The notes under the pieces: generated by a model | Database searches by the model: none | What the model was told of the DNA's origin: nothing | The model's input: only the letters and a program-made list of their open reading frames with translations | Shown here: one piece after another, positions 8,962 to 18,998 of the stretch | How positions within the stretch are numbered: position 1 is the first letter of the stretch | How the letters are laid out: each line of letters opens with the position of its first letter | Program-made: the position numbers and the translations under genes | From: Psychrobacillus glaciei | GTDB taxonomy: Bacteria; Bacillota; Bacilli; Bacillales_A; Planococcaceae | Assembly (NCBI RefSeq): GCF_008973485.1 | Contig: NZ_CP031223.1 | Location: 1,674,001-1,738,000 of the forward strand | Direction: 5' to 3' | DNA length: 64,000 nucleotides

Positions 8962-10143
8962 GTGCGTTATTTAACAGCAGGTGAGTCGCATGGACCACAA
9001 CTAACAGCAATTATTGAAGGGTTACCCGCACAATTAGAAATCACTAGTGAACAGATTAATAAAGAGTTAAAGCGTCGTCAAGGTGGGCATGGTAGAGGGC
9101 GACGAATGCAGATCGAAAAAGATACGGTAGCTATCACAGCTGGCGTTCGACATGGTAAATCATTAGGATCTCCCGTTTGTCTTGTTGTGAACAATGATGA
9201 TTGGAAACATTGGACGAATATCATGGGAATTGAACCGCTTGGGGACGAAATTGATCCAGAAGACATTAAAAGACAAATTGCAAGACCAAGACCAGGTCAT
9301 GCCGATTTAGTTGGTGGCATGAAATATGGGCATCGTGATTTACGTAATGTACTGGAACGTTCTTCTGCAAGGGAAACTACTGTCCGTGTCGCAGTTGGAG
9401 CAGTTGCAAAGCAGTTGCTAAAACAATTAGGTATTTCAGTAGTAGCTCATGTTACGAAAATCGGGGGCATTGAAGCTAACCTAAATTTAGCGAGTGGAAA
9501 GTCTATTGAAGAAATTCGTGAGATTGTAGAAGCAGATTCCGTATATTGTTTAGATCCAATAGCTTCAGCAAAAATGGTGGAAGCGATTGATTATGCAAAA
9601 AAAGCTGGCGATACAATTGGTGGCGTAGTAGAAGTAATTGTTACAGGTATGCCTGCAGGGGTTGGAAGCTATGTTCACTATGATCGTAAGTTAGATGGAA
9701 AACTAGCAATGGCAATGATGAGCATTAATGCATTTAAAGGTGTAGAGATTGGTTTAGGATTTGAAATGGCGAATTTATTCGGAAGCCAAGTGCATGATCA
9801 AATCTCTTGGAATAAAGAAGATGGCTATACTCGTGACACTAATCGTCTAGGTGGTTTAGAAGGTGGAATGTCGACTGGAATGCCAATTGTTGTTAGAGGG
9901 GTAATGAAACCAATTCCAACACTTTATAAACCGTTACAAAGCGTAGATATTGAAACAAAAGAACCATTTAAAGCTAGTATTGAACGTTCGGATAGTTGTG
10001 CGGTACCAGCAGCTTCAGTTGTTGCAGAAGCAGTCATTGCATGGGAAATAGCAGCAGCTCTGTTAGATACATTTAATGGAGATCAACTAAATACTTTAAA
10101 AGCAGATATTGAAAGACATAGAGCTTACACAAAGGGGTTTTAA
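8962..10143 (+). CDS. aroF: Chorismate synthase
   Basis: The FMN-dependent last step of the shikimate pathway, EPSP to chorismate (AroC in E. coli naming). It has 393 residues from GTG 8962, which follows AAGGGGGAAAG. Signatures are the N-terminal [37 protein letters not shown] and [15 protein letters not shown]. It heads the aroF-aroB-aroH-hisC-tyrA-aroE operon with very short gaps. Confidence 0.98.
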   Translation: MRYLTAGESHGPQLTAIIEGLPAQLEITSEQINKELKRRQGGHGRGRRMQIEKDTVAITAGVRHGKSLGSPVCLVVNNDDWKHWTNIMGIEPLGDEIDPEDIKRQIARPRPGHADLVGGMKYGHRDLRNVLERSSARETTVRVAVGAVAKQLLKQLGISVVAHVTKIGGIEANLNLASGKSIEEIREIVEADSVYCLDPIASAKMVEAIDYAKKAGDTIGGVVEVIVTGMPAGVGSYVHYDRKLDGKLAMAMMSINAFKGVEIGLGFEMANLFGSQVHDQISWNKEDGYTRDTNRLGGLEGGMSTGMPIVVRGVMKPIPTLYKPLQSVDIETKEPFKASIERSDSCAVPAASVVAEAVIAWEIAAALLDTFNGDQLNTLKADIERHRAYTKGF

Positions 10144-10146
10144 TCG

Positions 10147-11235
10147 ATGATAATCCCAGTAAGAATAAAGGATTCTCTTTATGACGTTCATTTAGGAGAA
10201 AATATTTTGCAAGAATTTTGTGAAAGAAATGCAGAAGCATTTCAAAAAGTAGATCAAATCGTTGTAATTTCGGACGAAAACGTTTGGAATTTGCATAAAG
10301 ATTATTTTCAACAAAATTTTTCATTGCCTTATAAAATTCATCTTGTTCCTAATGGAGAAGCATGTAAAACGTTTGAATCCTATTTCAATGTTCAAACGTT
10401 TCTGCTGCAAGAAAATTGTTCAAGAAATAGTATTTTATTTGCTCTAGGTGGTGGAGCTGTAGGAGATTTGACAGGTTTTGTAGCATCTACTTTTATGAGA
10501 GGTATCCCATTTTATCAAATTCCAACGACTATTTTAGCGCATGATAGTGCTGTAGGAGGAAAAACAGCGATTAATCATCCAAATGGCAAGAATATGATTG
10601 GCGCTTTTTATCAACCGAAGGAAGTTTTATATGATTTTCATTTTCTGCAAACTTTGCCTGAAACAGAGGTTCGTTCGGGACTAGCGGAAGTAATAAAACA
10701 TGCACTCATTAGCGATGAAAATTGGGTAAATGAATTCTTACATTTGGCAAGCATTGCTGATATTCAAAAAAGAGAGCTTCTTGTATGGCTTGAAAAAGGA
10801 ATCCGGGTTAAAGCGCAAATAGTAGAGTTAGATGAAAGAGAACAATCGTACCGCAAGTATTTAAACTTTGGGCATACATACGGACATGCAATCGAAGCTT
10901 CTGTTGGTTATGGGAAAATTACACATGGAGAAGCTGTCATGATTGGTCTAATTCCTGCATTAATGTTAAGCGAATTACATGGAAAAGTGGAGGTTGGCTA
11001 TGCACATAAAGTATTTGGGCTTGCGAAAAAACTTGGATATCAATTTCAACATGTATTAAACTGCTCTTTTGAACAATTAGCTACATTTATGCTGAAAGAT
11101 AAAAAAACAACAAATGGAGAACTTCATTTTGCGTTGTTACAAAAAATAGGAGAACCTTTTGTTAAAGTTATATCTATGGAAGAAGTTAAAAAATGTGATG
11201 AACAATTAAGAAAATGGATTGAGGAGGGGAAATAA
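10147..11235 (+). CDS. aroB: 3-Dehydroquinate synthase
   Basis: NAD- and metal-dependent cyclisation of DAHP to 3-dehydroquinate, the second shikimate step. It has 362 residues. GGGAVGDLTGFVASTFMRG (NAD/phosphate binding), PTTILAHDSAVGGKT, the metal-ligand blocks GLAEVIKHALI and FGHTYGHAIE, and THGEAVMIG are all present. The ATG is 3 bases after aroF and its stop abuts the aroH GTG, indicating one operon and coupled translation. Confidence 0.98.
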   Translation: MIIPVRIKDSLYDVHLGENILQEFCERNAEAFQKVDQIVVISDENVWNLHKDYFQQNFSLPYKIHLVPNGEACKTFESYFNVQTFLLQENCSRNSILFALGGGAVGDLTGFVASTFMRGIPFYQIPTTILAHDSAVGGKTAINHPNGKNMIGAFYQPKEVLYDFHFLQTLPETEVRSGLAEVIKHALISDENWVNEFLHLASIADIQKRELLVWLEKGIRVKAQIVELDEREQSYRKYLNFGHTYGHAIEASVGYGKITHGEAVMIGLIPALMLSELHGKVEVGYAHKVFGLAKKLGYQFQHVLNCSFEQLATFMLKDKKTTNGELHFALLQKIGEPFVKVISMEEVKKCDEQLRKWIEEGK

Positions 11236-11598
11236 GTGATCAGAGGAGTTAGAGGAGCAGTAACAGTAACAGAAGACTCAAATGAAGAAGTACTTCGAGA
11301 AACAGCTAGACTTGTGACAGAAATGGCTAGAGCAAATGATATAAATCCAGATACAATTGCTTCCGTCATTATATCGACAACGACAGATATCTCCTCTGCT
11401 TTTCCAGCGAGAGCAGTACGTAACTTAGACGGATGGACATTTGTACCAGTTATGTGTACGCATGAAATGAATGTCCCTGGTGCATTAGAAAAATGCATTC
11501 GATTATTGATGCATGTAAATACAGAGAAACCCCAAAAAGATATTCAACATATTTATTTAAATAACGCTGTCCAGTTAAGACCTGATTTAGTTAAGTAA
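11236..11598 (+). CDS. aroH: Chorismate mutase, AroH type
   Basis: Converts chorismate to prephenate for tyrosine and phenylalanine synthesis. At 120 residues it is the monofunctional trimeric B. subtilis type (127 aa). MIRGVRGAVTV contains the active-site Arg7, and STTTDISSAFPARAVR and PVMCTHEMNVPGALEKCIR carry further active-site residues. It starts with GTG directly after the aroB stop. In B. subtilis the trp operon follows this gene; here hisC follows after 24 bases. Confidence 0.97.
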   Translation: MIRGVRGAVTVTEDSNEEVLRETARLVTEMARANDINPDTIASVIISTTTDISSAFPARAVRNLDGWTFVPVMCTHEMNVPGALEKCIRLLMHVNTEKPQKDIQHIYLNNAVQLRPDLVK

Positions 11599-11622
11599 AT
11601 GAGAGAGTGGAGGAGCTTTAAG

Positions 11623-12720
11623 ATGAAATTCAAAAAACAAATTAAAGGATTGGAAGCTTACCAACCTGGGAAAACAACGGAAGAAGTAAAAAGAATATTT
11701 AATCTAGACAAAGTAACTAAACTGGCATCTAATGAGAATCCATATGGAACTTCTCCAAATGTAAAAGCGTTTTTAGAAAATGCGAAAGTAAATTATGCCA
11801 TTTATCCTGATGGCTATGCTTCAAAGTTAAGAACCGCAGTGGCTAAACACTTGAATGTTTCAGAAAAACAATTATTATTCGGTAATGGATCCGATGATAA
11901 TATATTAATTGTTTCAAGAGCAATCCTTCAACCTGGATTAAACACAGTGATGGCCTCTATCACTTTTGGGCAATATAAGCATAATGCAATTGTAGAAGGT
12001 GCAGAGGTCAGAGAAGTACCGTTAACAAACGGAGAACATGATTTAGATAAAATGTATGAAGCAATTGATGAAAATACAGCTATCGTTTGGATTTGTAATC
12101 CGAATAATCCAACTGGATCATTAACTCCTTCTGATAAAATTAAAGAATTTCTTGAAAAAGTACCTAGCGATGTATTGGTAGTGCTTGATGAAGCTTATAC
12201 CGAATATATTACAGACGAAAAGTATGAAAGTTCCATTGGATTGTTGGAAAAACATCCAAACTTATTAATAATGCGTACTTTCTCTAAAGCATACGGATTA
12301 GCAAGTTTCCGAGTTGGTTATGCAATTGGTTCGGAGGAAGTAATCTATCAGCTAGAACCTACTCGTGAGCCGTTTAATAATACGGTATTAAGCCAAGAAG
12401 TGGCGCTTATCGGCCTGGAGGACCAAAACTTCATTGAAGCGTGCAGAGTGAAAAATAATGCCGGTATAAAGCAATATGAAGTGTTCTGTTCGGAACGTAA
12501 TCTTCATTATTTTCCTTCGCACACTAACTTCATATTGATGGAAGTTAAAGCAGATAGTGATGCAGTTTTCCAAGGGTTAATGAAGCGAGGATTTATTGTA
12601 CGTAGTGGGAATGCGTTAGGTGTTCCAGGATATCTTCGTATAACAATTGGTACAGAGGAAGAAAATACGGAGTTACTGCAAAAACTAAATGAAGTTTTAC
12701 ATGAGGAAGGCGTAATTTAA
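11623..12720 (+). CDS. hisC: Histidinol-phosphate/aromatic aminotransferase
   Basis: A PLP-dependent aminotransferase. In Bacillus this enzyme serves histidine synthesis and also tyrosine and phenylalanine synthesis, which fits its place in the aro operon. It has 365 residues. LASNENPYG, WICNPNNPTG, the LDEAYTEYI segment and the PLP-lysine motif RTFSKAYGLASFRVGY are visible, as is the C-terminal RSGNALG. ATG 11623 follows GGAGGAG; the frame continues upstream to the aroH stop without another SD. Confidence 0.96.
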   Translation: MKFKKQIKGLEAYQPGKTTEEVKRIFNLDKVTKLASNENPYGTSPNVKAFLENAKVNYAIYPDGYASKLRTAVAKHLNVSEKQLLFGNGSDDNILIVSRAILQPGLNTVMASITFGQYKHNAIVEGAEVREVPLTNGEHDLDKMYEAIDENTAIVWICNPNNPTGSLTPSDKIKEFLEKVPSDVLVVLDEAYTEYITDEKYESSIGLLEKHPNLLIMRTFSKAYGLASFRVGYAIGSEEVIYQLEPTREPFNNTVLSQEVALIGLEDQNFIEACRVKNNAGIKQYEVFCSERNLHYFPSHTNFILMEVKADSDAVFQGLMKRGFIVRSGNALGVPGYLRITIGTEEENTELLQKLNEVLHEEGVI

Positions 12721-13820
12721 TGAAACAAACAGTTTTCATCATTGGACTCGGATTAATAGGAGGTTCTTTAGCGCTTGGATTAAAGCGCAATAAAGACATT
12801 TCTATTATCGGTTACGATGCACAAAGTCAAACGCTTCAAACTGCCCAAAAAATTGGTGTAATTGATGAGATGGCTTCTCATATGGAAGAAGGAGCTGCAC
12901 TTGCAGATGTGATTATATTTGCTACTCCTGTCAATGAAACAATTCGATTAATGCATGAAATGTCTAAATGGAGTCTTAAGAAACAAGTAATCGTAACAGA
13001 TACAGGAAGTACAAAAAAAGAAATAATGAAAGCAGCTCTAAGATTAAAAGAAATGGGCATAACATTTATCGGCGGACATCCGATGGCTGGTTCCCATAAA
13101 AGTGGTGTAGAGGCAGCTCGTGCACATCTATTTGAGAATGCATTTTATATGCTTACTCCATTTGAAAACGAAAATAAAAAAGAAGTAAAAATTCTTTTTG
13201 ATATTTTACAAGTTACAAAAGCAAAAGTTGTTCAAGTGAATGCAGTAGAACATGATCATATGACAGCAGTTGTTAGCCATTTCCCTCATTTGGTTGCTGC
13301 CTCACTTGTGCACCAACTTGCTGGAGAAAATGAACAATTTCCTTTTACGAAGCAACTTGCTTCTGGTGGGTTTCGTGATTTAACAAGGATTGCATCAGCA
13401 AATCCAATTATGTGGCGAGATATTACGCTTCAAAATCGTAAGGAGTTAAGTAATCAATTACACATGTGGACAGAAGAAATGAACAAGCTTCAAAATCTTT
13501 TGCTACATGGGGAAGCAGATGAAATAGAAACTTATTTTTCAAAAGCTAAACAAGTTCGTGATGAGCTCCCAATTACAACGCAAGGTGCAATGTTCTCTGT
13601 ATTTGATTTATATGTCGATGTACCGGATTATCCAGGGGTAATTTCTGAAATTACTGGTTATTTAGCTAAAGGCGATATAAGCATTACAAACTTACGAATT
13701 GTGGAAACTCGAGAAGATATTTTTGGGATTTTAGTAGTTAGTTTTCAAACAATGGATGATCGTGCGAAAGCTGTTAAATGTATAGCTAATAATACAACTT
13801 TTGAAACATATATCTCTTAA
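12720..13820 (+). CDS. tyrA: Prephenate dehydrogenase with ACT domain
   Basis: NAD-dependent oxidative decarboxylation of prephenate to 4-hydroxyphenylpyruvate. It has 366 residues. The N-terminal Rossmann fold carries GLGLIGGSLALGL. Catalytic-region blocks are GGHPMAGSHKSG and VSHFPHLVA. A C-terminal ACT-type domain begins near MFSVFDLYVDVPDYPG and suggests feedback control by tyrosine. The start overlaps the hisC stop by one base (TAATG), so translation is coupled. Confidence 0.97.
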   Translation: MKQTVFIIGLGLIGGSLALGLKRNKDISIIGYDAQSQTLQTAQKIGVIDEMASHMEEGAALADVIIFATPVNETIRLMHEMSKWSLKKQVIVTDTGSTKKEIMKAALRLKEMGITFIGGHPMAGSHKSGVEAARAHLFENAFYMLTPFENENKKEVKILFDILQVTKAKVVQVNAVEHDHMTAVVSHFPHLVAASLVHQLAGENEQFPFTKQLASGGFRDLTRIASANPIMWRDITLQNRKELSNQLHMWTEEMNKLQNLLLHGEADEIETYFSKAKQVRDELPITTQGAMFSVFDLYVDVPDYPGVISEITGYLAKGDISITNLRIVETREDIFGILVVSFQTMDDRAKAVKCIANNTTFETYIS

Positions 13821-13835
13821 GGGAGGAGAATTACT

Positions 13836-15122
13836 ATGAGTAAAGAATTAAATTATGCACAGCCCTCCTTGCAAGGAACAATACGAATACCTGGCGATAA
13901 ATCCATTTCTCACCGTTCTATCATGTTTGGAGCTATAGCAAAAGGGACAACAACGGTAGAAGGGTTCTTGCAAAGCGACGACTGTTTAGCGACAATCGAT
14001 TGCTTCACTAAGCTAGGTGTGAAAATTTTGGTAGAGGCCGAAGCTGTTCAAATTATAAGCAATGGAATAGATGCTTGGAATGAGCCGAATGAAATCTTAT
14101 ATACGGGTAATTCTGGTACAACGACTAGACTTATGCTTGGTATTTTAGCTGGTTCAAACGTTTCGACTATTTTAATTGGCGATGAATCCATTCAAAAACG
14201 TCCAATGAAACGAGTAACTGCTCCGCTCAAGCAAATGGGAGCACATTTTATTGGTAGAGACGACGCACAGTTTACACCAATCGCAGTGGAGGGTAAAAAG
14301 CTTCAAGCCATCCAGTATAAAATGCCCGTTGCAAGTGCACAAGTGAAATCTGCGATATTATTCGCGGGTTTACATGCTGAAGGTGAGACGATGGTAACTG
14401 AAATGGAAACTTCTCGCGATCATACAGAAAGAATGCTTCTTCATTTCGGAGCGAACATAGCCGTAGAGGGTAAAAAAATTCGTTTACAAGGACTGCAAGA
14501 ACTTAGAGGTACTCATGTTGTGGTGCCTGGAGATATTTCATCTGCTGCGTTCTTTTTAGTTGCTGGTGCAATCGTTCCTAACAGTAAGTTAGTACTTCAA
14601 AACGTTGGATTAAATCCTACTAGAACAGGAATTATGGAAGTTCTTCAGGAAATGGGTGCTAAAGTATCCATTCGACACTTAAATAATGTGAGCCATGAAG
14701 AAATAGGGGATATTACGATTAGTACATCTGAACTAATCGGAACAGAAATCGGTGGGGAACTAATCCCGCGATTAATTGATGAAATTCCAATTATTGCATT
14801 ACTTGCAACGCAAGCAAGAGGTAGAACAGTAATTAAAGATGCGGAAGAGCTGAAAGTAAAAGAAACCAATCGTATTGATGCGGTTGTAACCGAGTTAAAG
14901 AAACTTGGAGCTAATATTACTGCAACGGATGATGGAATGATTATTGAAGGACCAACACCTTTACATGGTGCGGATTTGTTTACTTATGGAGATCACCGGA
15001 TTGGTATGATGGCTGCAATTGCATCTCTTGTCACATCCAGCGCAGTAACAATAGACAATGAGATTTGCGTTGGTGTTTCTTATCCAAACTTTTTTGAACA
15101 ACTTTCAAGTGTGATAAAATAG
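13836..15122 (+). CDS. aroE: EPSP synthase (3-phosphoshikimate 1-carboxyvinyltransferase)
   Basis: Joins phosphoenolpyruvate to shikimate 3-phosphate; called aroE in Bacillus and aroA in E. coli. It has 428 residues. [31 protein letters not shown], the RPMKRV segment, [10 protein letters not shown] and YGDHRIGMM are diagnostic. The residue after GNSGT is Thr, not the Ala seen in some glyphosate-tolerant class II enzymes. GGGAGGAG precedes the ATG. It is the last aro gene before a terminator. Confidence 0.98.
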   Translation: MSKELNYAQPSLQGTIRIPGDKSISHRSIMFGAIAKGTTTVEGFLQSDDCLATIDCFTKLGVKILVEAEAVQIISNGIDAWNEPNEILYTGNSGTTTRLMLGILAGSNVSTILIGDESIQKRPMKRVTAPLKQMGAHFIGRDDAQFTPIAVEGKKLQAIQYKMPVASAQVKSAILFAGLHAEGETMVTEMETSRDHTERMLLHFGANIAVEGKKIRLQGLQELRGTHVVVPGDISSAAFFLVAGAIVPNSKLVLQNVGLNPTRTGIMEVLQEMGAKVSIRHLNNVSHEEIGDITISTSELIGTEIGGELIPRLIDEIPIIALLATQARGRTVIKDAEELKVKETNRIDAVVTELKKLGANITATDDGMIIEGPTPLHGADLFTYGDHRIGMMAAIASLVTSSAVTIDNEICVGVSYPNFFEQLSSVIK

Positions 15123-15126
15123 TGAA

Positions 15127-15151
15127 CTCTCCTTAATCGGAGGGTTTTTTT
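15127..15151 (+). terminator. Terminator after aroE
   Basis: A short 6-bp stem (CTCTCC with GGAGGG) and seven T. It ends the aromatic operon. Confidence 0.8.
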
Positions 15152-15212
15152 CTTGTATGACGTTTAACTGTCCTGTACGATGAAAAGGACACTAGAAGGA
15201 TAGGTGAATTGA

Positions 15213-16454
15213 TTGGAAAAATTAGAGCCATTTATTGAAGCGATAGAACAAGGAAATATGGAAAAGCTAAATGACATGATCGATTCTTTTTTAATAGAAC
15301 CAGATGCCGAAACACAATATGAGTTGGCTGATGTATTGACCCAATATGGATATACGGAAGAAGCGATAAAAGTTTTAGCTCACCTTCAATTTTTATTTCC
15401 AGATGAAAGTCAATTAAAAATTGATCAAGCTCAGCTATTTTTAGAAATGGATAAGGAAGATGAAGCGTTAAATCTCTTAACAAGTGTAGAAAAATCGAGT
15501 GAAGTATATCCACAAGCGCTACTAACTTTAGCTGATTATTATCAAATGATTGGTCTGTATGAAGTAGCTGAACAAAAAATAGATGAAGCGATTGCAATTA
15601 TGCCAAAAGAATCGTTATTACTTTATGCAAAAGGAGAAATATTATTTGAAACTGGTAGATATCTAGAGGCTGCTAGAGTTTTAGAGAATCTTTTGCCATT
15701 ACAAGATTCCATTCAAGGAGTCGATTTACCTTTGAAGCTTGCTGAAATTTATAGTGCCGGAGCAGCTTATGAAGAAGCGATTCCATACTATGCAGAAGCT
15801 TTGAAAAAAGAAGTATCACCTGATGTTTTATTTCATGCAGCGTATGCATCATTTCAAGTGCAGCATTATGATACAGCAGTAAATCAATTAGAAAATTTAC
15901 TAGAAATAGATCCGGACTATTTTTCAGGCTATATGTTGTTAGCTGAAACATATGCAATGCTGGAGAAAAACGCAGAAGCATTTAAAGCAATAACAAATGG
16001 AATTGCTCGTGATGAATTTGAAAAAGAATATTATTTATTTGCAGGTAAAATTTCGTTAAAAATGGGTAAAGTGAAAGAAGCAGAGTCATTTTTACAAGAA
16101 GCAATTGCGCTAGATCCAGAATATATGGATGCGATTTTCATCCTTTCTTCTTTATTTTCTAAGGAAGAAAAAGATGAAGAGCTGATTGAACTATATGAAA
16201 CGTTGAAAAATGAACATTTTGAATGGTCGTCCATGTATCCATTTTTAGCGGATGCTTTTAATCGATTAGAAATTTACGAAAAAGCATACGAATTTTATAA
16301 GTTAGCATATACTGAACTTAAGGACGATGCACAATTTTTGGGTAAATATGTATACTTTCTACTTGAAGAAGGAAAAAGAGAAGAAGCTCTAGAAGTAATA
16401 GGTCTATTACAGGAATTAGAGCCGGAAAATAGTACATGGTTTGAAATGACCTAA
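15213..16454 (+). CDS. ypiA: TPR-repeat protein YpiA
   Basis: A 413-residue soluble protein made almost entirely of tetratricopeptide-like helical pairs (for example ALLTLADYYQMIGLYEVAEQ, LLAETYAMLEKNAEAFKAI and a further pair near residue 290). It has no enzyme motif and probably acts as a protein-interaction scaffold. Position after aroE and before ypiB matches YpiA, whose function is not known to me. The start is TTG 15213, with AAGGA 12 bases before it. The protein is very acidic. Confidence 0.85.
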   Translation: MEKLEPFIEAIEQGNMEKLNDMIDSFLIEPDAETQYELADVLTQYGYTEEAIKVLAHLQFLFPDESQLKIDQAQLFLEMDKEDEALNLLTSVEKSSEVYPQALLTLADYYQMIGLYEVAEQKIDEAIAIMPKESLLLYAKGEILFETGRYLEAARVLENLLPLQDSIQGVDLPLKLAEIYSAGAAYEEAIPYYAEALKKEVSPDVLFHAAYASFQVQHYDTAVNQLENLLEIDPDYFSGYMLLAETYAMLEKNAEAFKAITNGIARDEFEKEYYLFAGKISLKMGKVKEAESFLQEAIALDPEYMDAIFILSSLFSKEEKDEELIELYETLKNEHFEWSSMYPFLADAFNRLEIYEKAYEFYKLAYTELKDDAQFLGKYVYFLLEEGKREEALEVIGLLQELEPENSTWFEMT

Positions 16455-16482
16455 TTTATTAGTACATTGCTGAATTAGGTTA

Positions 16483-16553
16483 AGCCTCAGGCATTTTGTA
16501 AAGGAGTTCATCGAGCTTGCTCAATGCAAAATCTGGACGCAAATAGCCTCAGG
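16483..16553 (+). repeat. Two GCCTCAGGC palindromes flanking a short spacer
   Basis: GCCTCAGGC occurs at 16483-16491 and again at 16545-16553, each followed by similar A/T-rich bases. Both lie in the 136-base ypiA-ypiB gap. Each is its own near-perfect inverted repeat. No T-tract follows, so a terminator role is not supported. Confidence 0.4.
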
Positions 16554-16590
16554 CGAATTTGATTGGACAAAAAAAGGAAGGAGAGGTTAC

Positions 16591-17142
16591 GTGACTGCTT
16601 CTGTTTCAGTTGGCGAGAAGAAAGAATTTGTCCGTTGGTTTTTGAAAAAATATCAAATGAAAAGAAGAGAGTGCGTCTGGATATTGAATTATTTAATAAG
16701 TCATGAAACATTATTAAATAATGTGCATTTCGTGGAGGAAGCTCATTATTGTCCCCGAGCAATGGTTATGTCCGTTACAACTTCTTCAGGTATACCTTTT
16801 CGATTTTATAAAGGAAGCATTATGACAGCGGACGCGGAAAAATCATTTCATGATTTGAGGCTGCATCCTGAGGAAGAAATGTACATCCAGTTAAACTTTC
16901 AGACAGTTCCACCAAGTCCAGAATACTTAGCAGTTTTAGAAGAAAATCCTTATATGCCGAAGTATTTGCATATTAGTGAAAAAGATAAGCTTATTGTAGA
17001 AGATGTATTGTCGGAGAGTTTACACTTTTTTCAAGTTGAACAGTTACAAAAACAAATAGATCAAGCAATTGATCAAAATAATAAAGAAAAATTTCTTGAA
17101 CTTTCTGCCTTGTGGAAAGAACTAGTTGCTAAAGACATTTAG
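16591..17142 (+). CDS. ypiB: YpiB family protein (UPF0302)
   Basis: A 183-residue cytosolic protein close to the B. subtilis YpiB length of about 179. Recognisable blocks are KKEFVRWFLKKYQMKRRE, CVWILNYLISHE and LHFVEEAHYCPRAMVMS-like sequence. The GTG start follows GGAAGGAGAGG. It is followed 11 bases later by ypiF. The family is conserved in Bacillales, but its biochemical role is unknown to me. Confidence 0.85.
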   Translation: MTASVSVGEKKEFVRWFLKKYQMKRRECVWILNYLISHETLLNNVHFVEEAHYCPRAMVMSVTTSSGIPFRFYKGSIMTADAEKSFHDLRLHPEEEMYIQLNFQTVPPSPEYLAVLEENPYMPKYLHISEKDKLIVEDVLSESLHFFQVEQLQKQIDQAIDQNNKEKFLELSALWKELVAKDI

Positions 17143-17153
17143 GAGAGATAATC

Positions 17154-17600
17154 ATGCATTGGAACGGAAAAGATAGTGCTGTATTTCAAGCACAAAAAGA
17201 GTATATAGATACTGCAATAATTCCCCTAACATTAATCGATGGGTCTGACAGTGGATTTCAATTTGCTGCCTCTGCTGCAGACTTCGTTTTATCATTAGGA
17301 AATATAATTGAAAATCAATTTAAAGGAAGGATCGTCTTATTTCCTTCCTTCTCTTATACTAGAAATCAGGACAAGCATTTATTGTTAGAAAATTGGTTGG
17401 AAGAATTGAAAAAGGCACAATTCAAACATATATTTTTCCTTACTTCTGATCGCGATTGGATTACAATGAATGAAGAGCAAAATGTTTTTTGGATACCTTC
17501 TATACCGCTAGAATCAATGGATCAAAAAATGAAAAATTCTGTTTTAGAAGATCAACTCCGTCAACTTATACCCACTTTTGCAGAAAAATGGGCGAATTAA
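17154..17600 (+). CDS. ypiF: YpiF family protein (DUF2487)
   Basis: A 148-residue protein placed between ypiB and qcrA, as in B. subtilis. It has no membrane segment and no clear catalytic motif. The opening MHWNGKDSAVFQAQKEYIDT and the internal IPLTLIDGSD are consistent with the family. GGAGAGATAATC precedes the ATG. Co-transcription with ypiB is likely. Function unknown. Confidence 0.8.
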   Translation: MHWNGKDSAVFQAQKEYIDTAIIPLTLIDGSDSGFQFAASAADFVLSLGNIIENQFKGRIVLFPSFSYTRNQDKHLLLENWLEELKKAQFKHIFFLTSDRDWITMNEEQNVFWIPSIPLESMDQKMKNSVLEDQLRQLIPTFAEKWAN

Positions 17601-17655
17601 TGACAATATCTTTCATTAATTGTTCACAAAGTTCATAATTCATGTCCCTGAAATA

Positions 17656-17684
17656 TTGACCTTCCTTTTTTATTGATATATCAT
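17656..17684 (+). promoter_or_regulatory. Sigma-A promoter of qcrABC
   Basis: TTGACC at 17656-17661, a 17-base spacer and TATCAT at 17679-17684, about 75 bases before the qcrA start. This is the best-scoring site by eye in the ypiF-qcrA gap. Confidence 0.65.
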
Positions 17685-17758
17685 GTATATGTCCTAGTAT
17701 TATTAATTTAAGCAAGTATGTCCATTGGACTGACCTTTAAGTTAGAGGGGGGAAAAGG

Positions 17759-18262
17759 ATGAGTAACAATAAGGTTTCAAGACGTCAGTTTCTAAGTTAT
17801 ACATTAACAGGTGTTGGTGGATTTATGGCAGCTGGAATGCTAATGCCAATGGCACGTTTTGCAATTGATCCAGTTTTGCAAAAAAAAGCTGGTGGAAACT
17901 TCGTTCAAACTGATAAAAAGGTTTCAGAAATTACGGATGTTCCTGTACGTGTGGATTTCACTTTTGAACAAGTGGATGCATGGTACAAGTCTGATGTAAC
18001 CAACACTGCATGGGTTTACAAAGAAGGAGATCAAATTATCGCTCTTTCTCCAGTATGTAAGCATTTAGGTTGTACAGTGAACTGGGATGGTGACCCAGCA
18101 CACAAAAATCAATTCTACTGTCCATGTCACGGTGGTCGCTATGAGAAAAACGGAAAGAATATTCCAAAAACACCACCTCTAGGTCCGTTGGATCAGTATG
18201 AAGTTCGTGAAAAAGACGGTTTCATAGAAATTGGAAAAGCTATACCTAACACATTAGTTTAA
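17759..18262 (+). CDS. qcrA: Menaquinol:cytochrome c reductase Rieske iron-sulfur subunit
   Basis: Passes electrons from menaquinol to the cytochrome c part of the bc complex on the outer face of the membrane. It has 167 residues. The N-terminal RRQFLSYTLTGVGGFMAAG is a twin-Arg-like (SRRQF) signal anchor. The 2Fe-2S ligands are Cys100/His102 and Cys121/His124, with Cys105/Cys123 placed for the disulfide. AGAGGGGGGAA precedes the ATG. It is first in qcrABC, 20 bases before qcrB. Confidence 0.97.
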   Translation: MSNNKVSRRQFLSYTLTGVGGFMAAGMLMPMARFAIDPVLQKKAGGNFVQTDKKVSEITDVPVRVDFTFEQVDAWYKSDVTNTAWVYKEGDQIIALSPVCKHLGCTVNWDGDPAHKNQFYCPCHGGRYEKNGKNIPKTPPLGPLDQYEVREKDGFIEIGKAIPNTLV

Positions 18263-18282
18263 AGTAAGGGGGTACGACATCA

Positions 18283-18957
18283 GTGCTGAATAAAATCTAT
18301 GATTGGGTGGATGAACGGTTAGATATTACACCAATATGGCGTGATATCGCAGACCACGAAGTACCAGAACACGTAAACCCTGCACATCATTTCTCTGCAT
18401 TTGTCTATTGTTTTGGAGGGTTAACATTCTTTATTACGGTTATTCAAATTTTATCGGGTATGTTTTTAACGATGTATTACGTACCGGATATTGTAAATGC
18501 GTGGGAATCTGTTTACTATCTTCAAAACGAAGTGGCATTCGGTGAAATTGTGCGAGGGATGCATCACTGGGGAGCATCACTTGTTATTGTTATGATGTTC
18601 TTACATACATTACGTGTATTCTTTACTGGTTCTTATAAAAAGCCTCGTGAACTAAACTGGATGGTCGGAGTATTAATCTTCGCTGTTATGTTAGGTTTAG
18701 GATTTACAGGTTACTTACTTCCTTGGGACATGAAAGCATTGTTCGCAACTAAAGTAGGTATTCAAATTGCAGCATCTGTTCCATTGATTGGTGGAGCTAT
18801 TAAAACATTATTAGCCGGTGATGAACATATTATCGGTGCACAAACATTAACAAGATTCTTTGCGATTCATGTGTTCTTCTTACCAGCTGCATTATTCGCT
18901 TTACTTGCAGCTCACTTTATCATGATTCGTCGTCAAGGTATTTCTGGACCACTATAA
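18283..18957 (+). CDS. qcrB: Cytochrome b6 subunit of the bc complex
   Basis: A 224-residue four-helix cytochrome b6 that oxidises menaquinol. Heme-ligand histidines lie in GMHHWGASLV, FLHTLRVFF and the later AIHVFFLP and AAHFIM segments. Cys43 in VYCFGG corresponds to the cysteine that covalently holds the extra heme in Bacillus b6 proteins. The GTG start follows AAGGGGGT. It is followed by qcrC with a 41-base gap containing AAAAGGAGG. Confidence 0.97.
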   Translation: MLNKIYDWVDERLDITPIWRDIADHEVPEHVNPAHHFSAFVYCFGGLTFFITVIQILSGMFLTMYYVPDIVNAWESVYYLQNEVAFGEIVRGMHHWGASLVIVMMFLHTLRVFFTGSYKKPRELNWMVGVLIFAVMLGLGFTGYLLPWDMKALFATKVGIQIAASVPLIGGAIKTLLAGDEHIIGAQTLTRFFAIHVFFLPAALFALLAAHFIMIRRQGISGPL

Positions 18958-18998
18958 TGGGTAAGTGGAACAGATAATTCTTAAAAGGAGGGGACATT

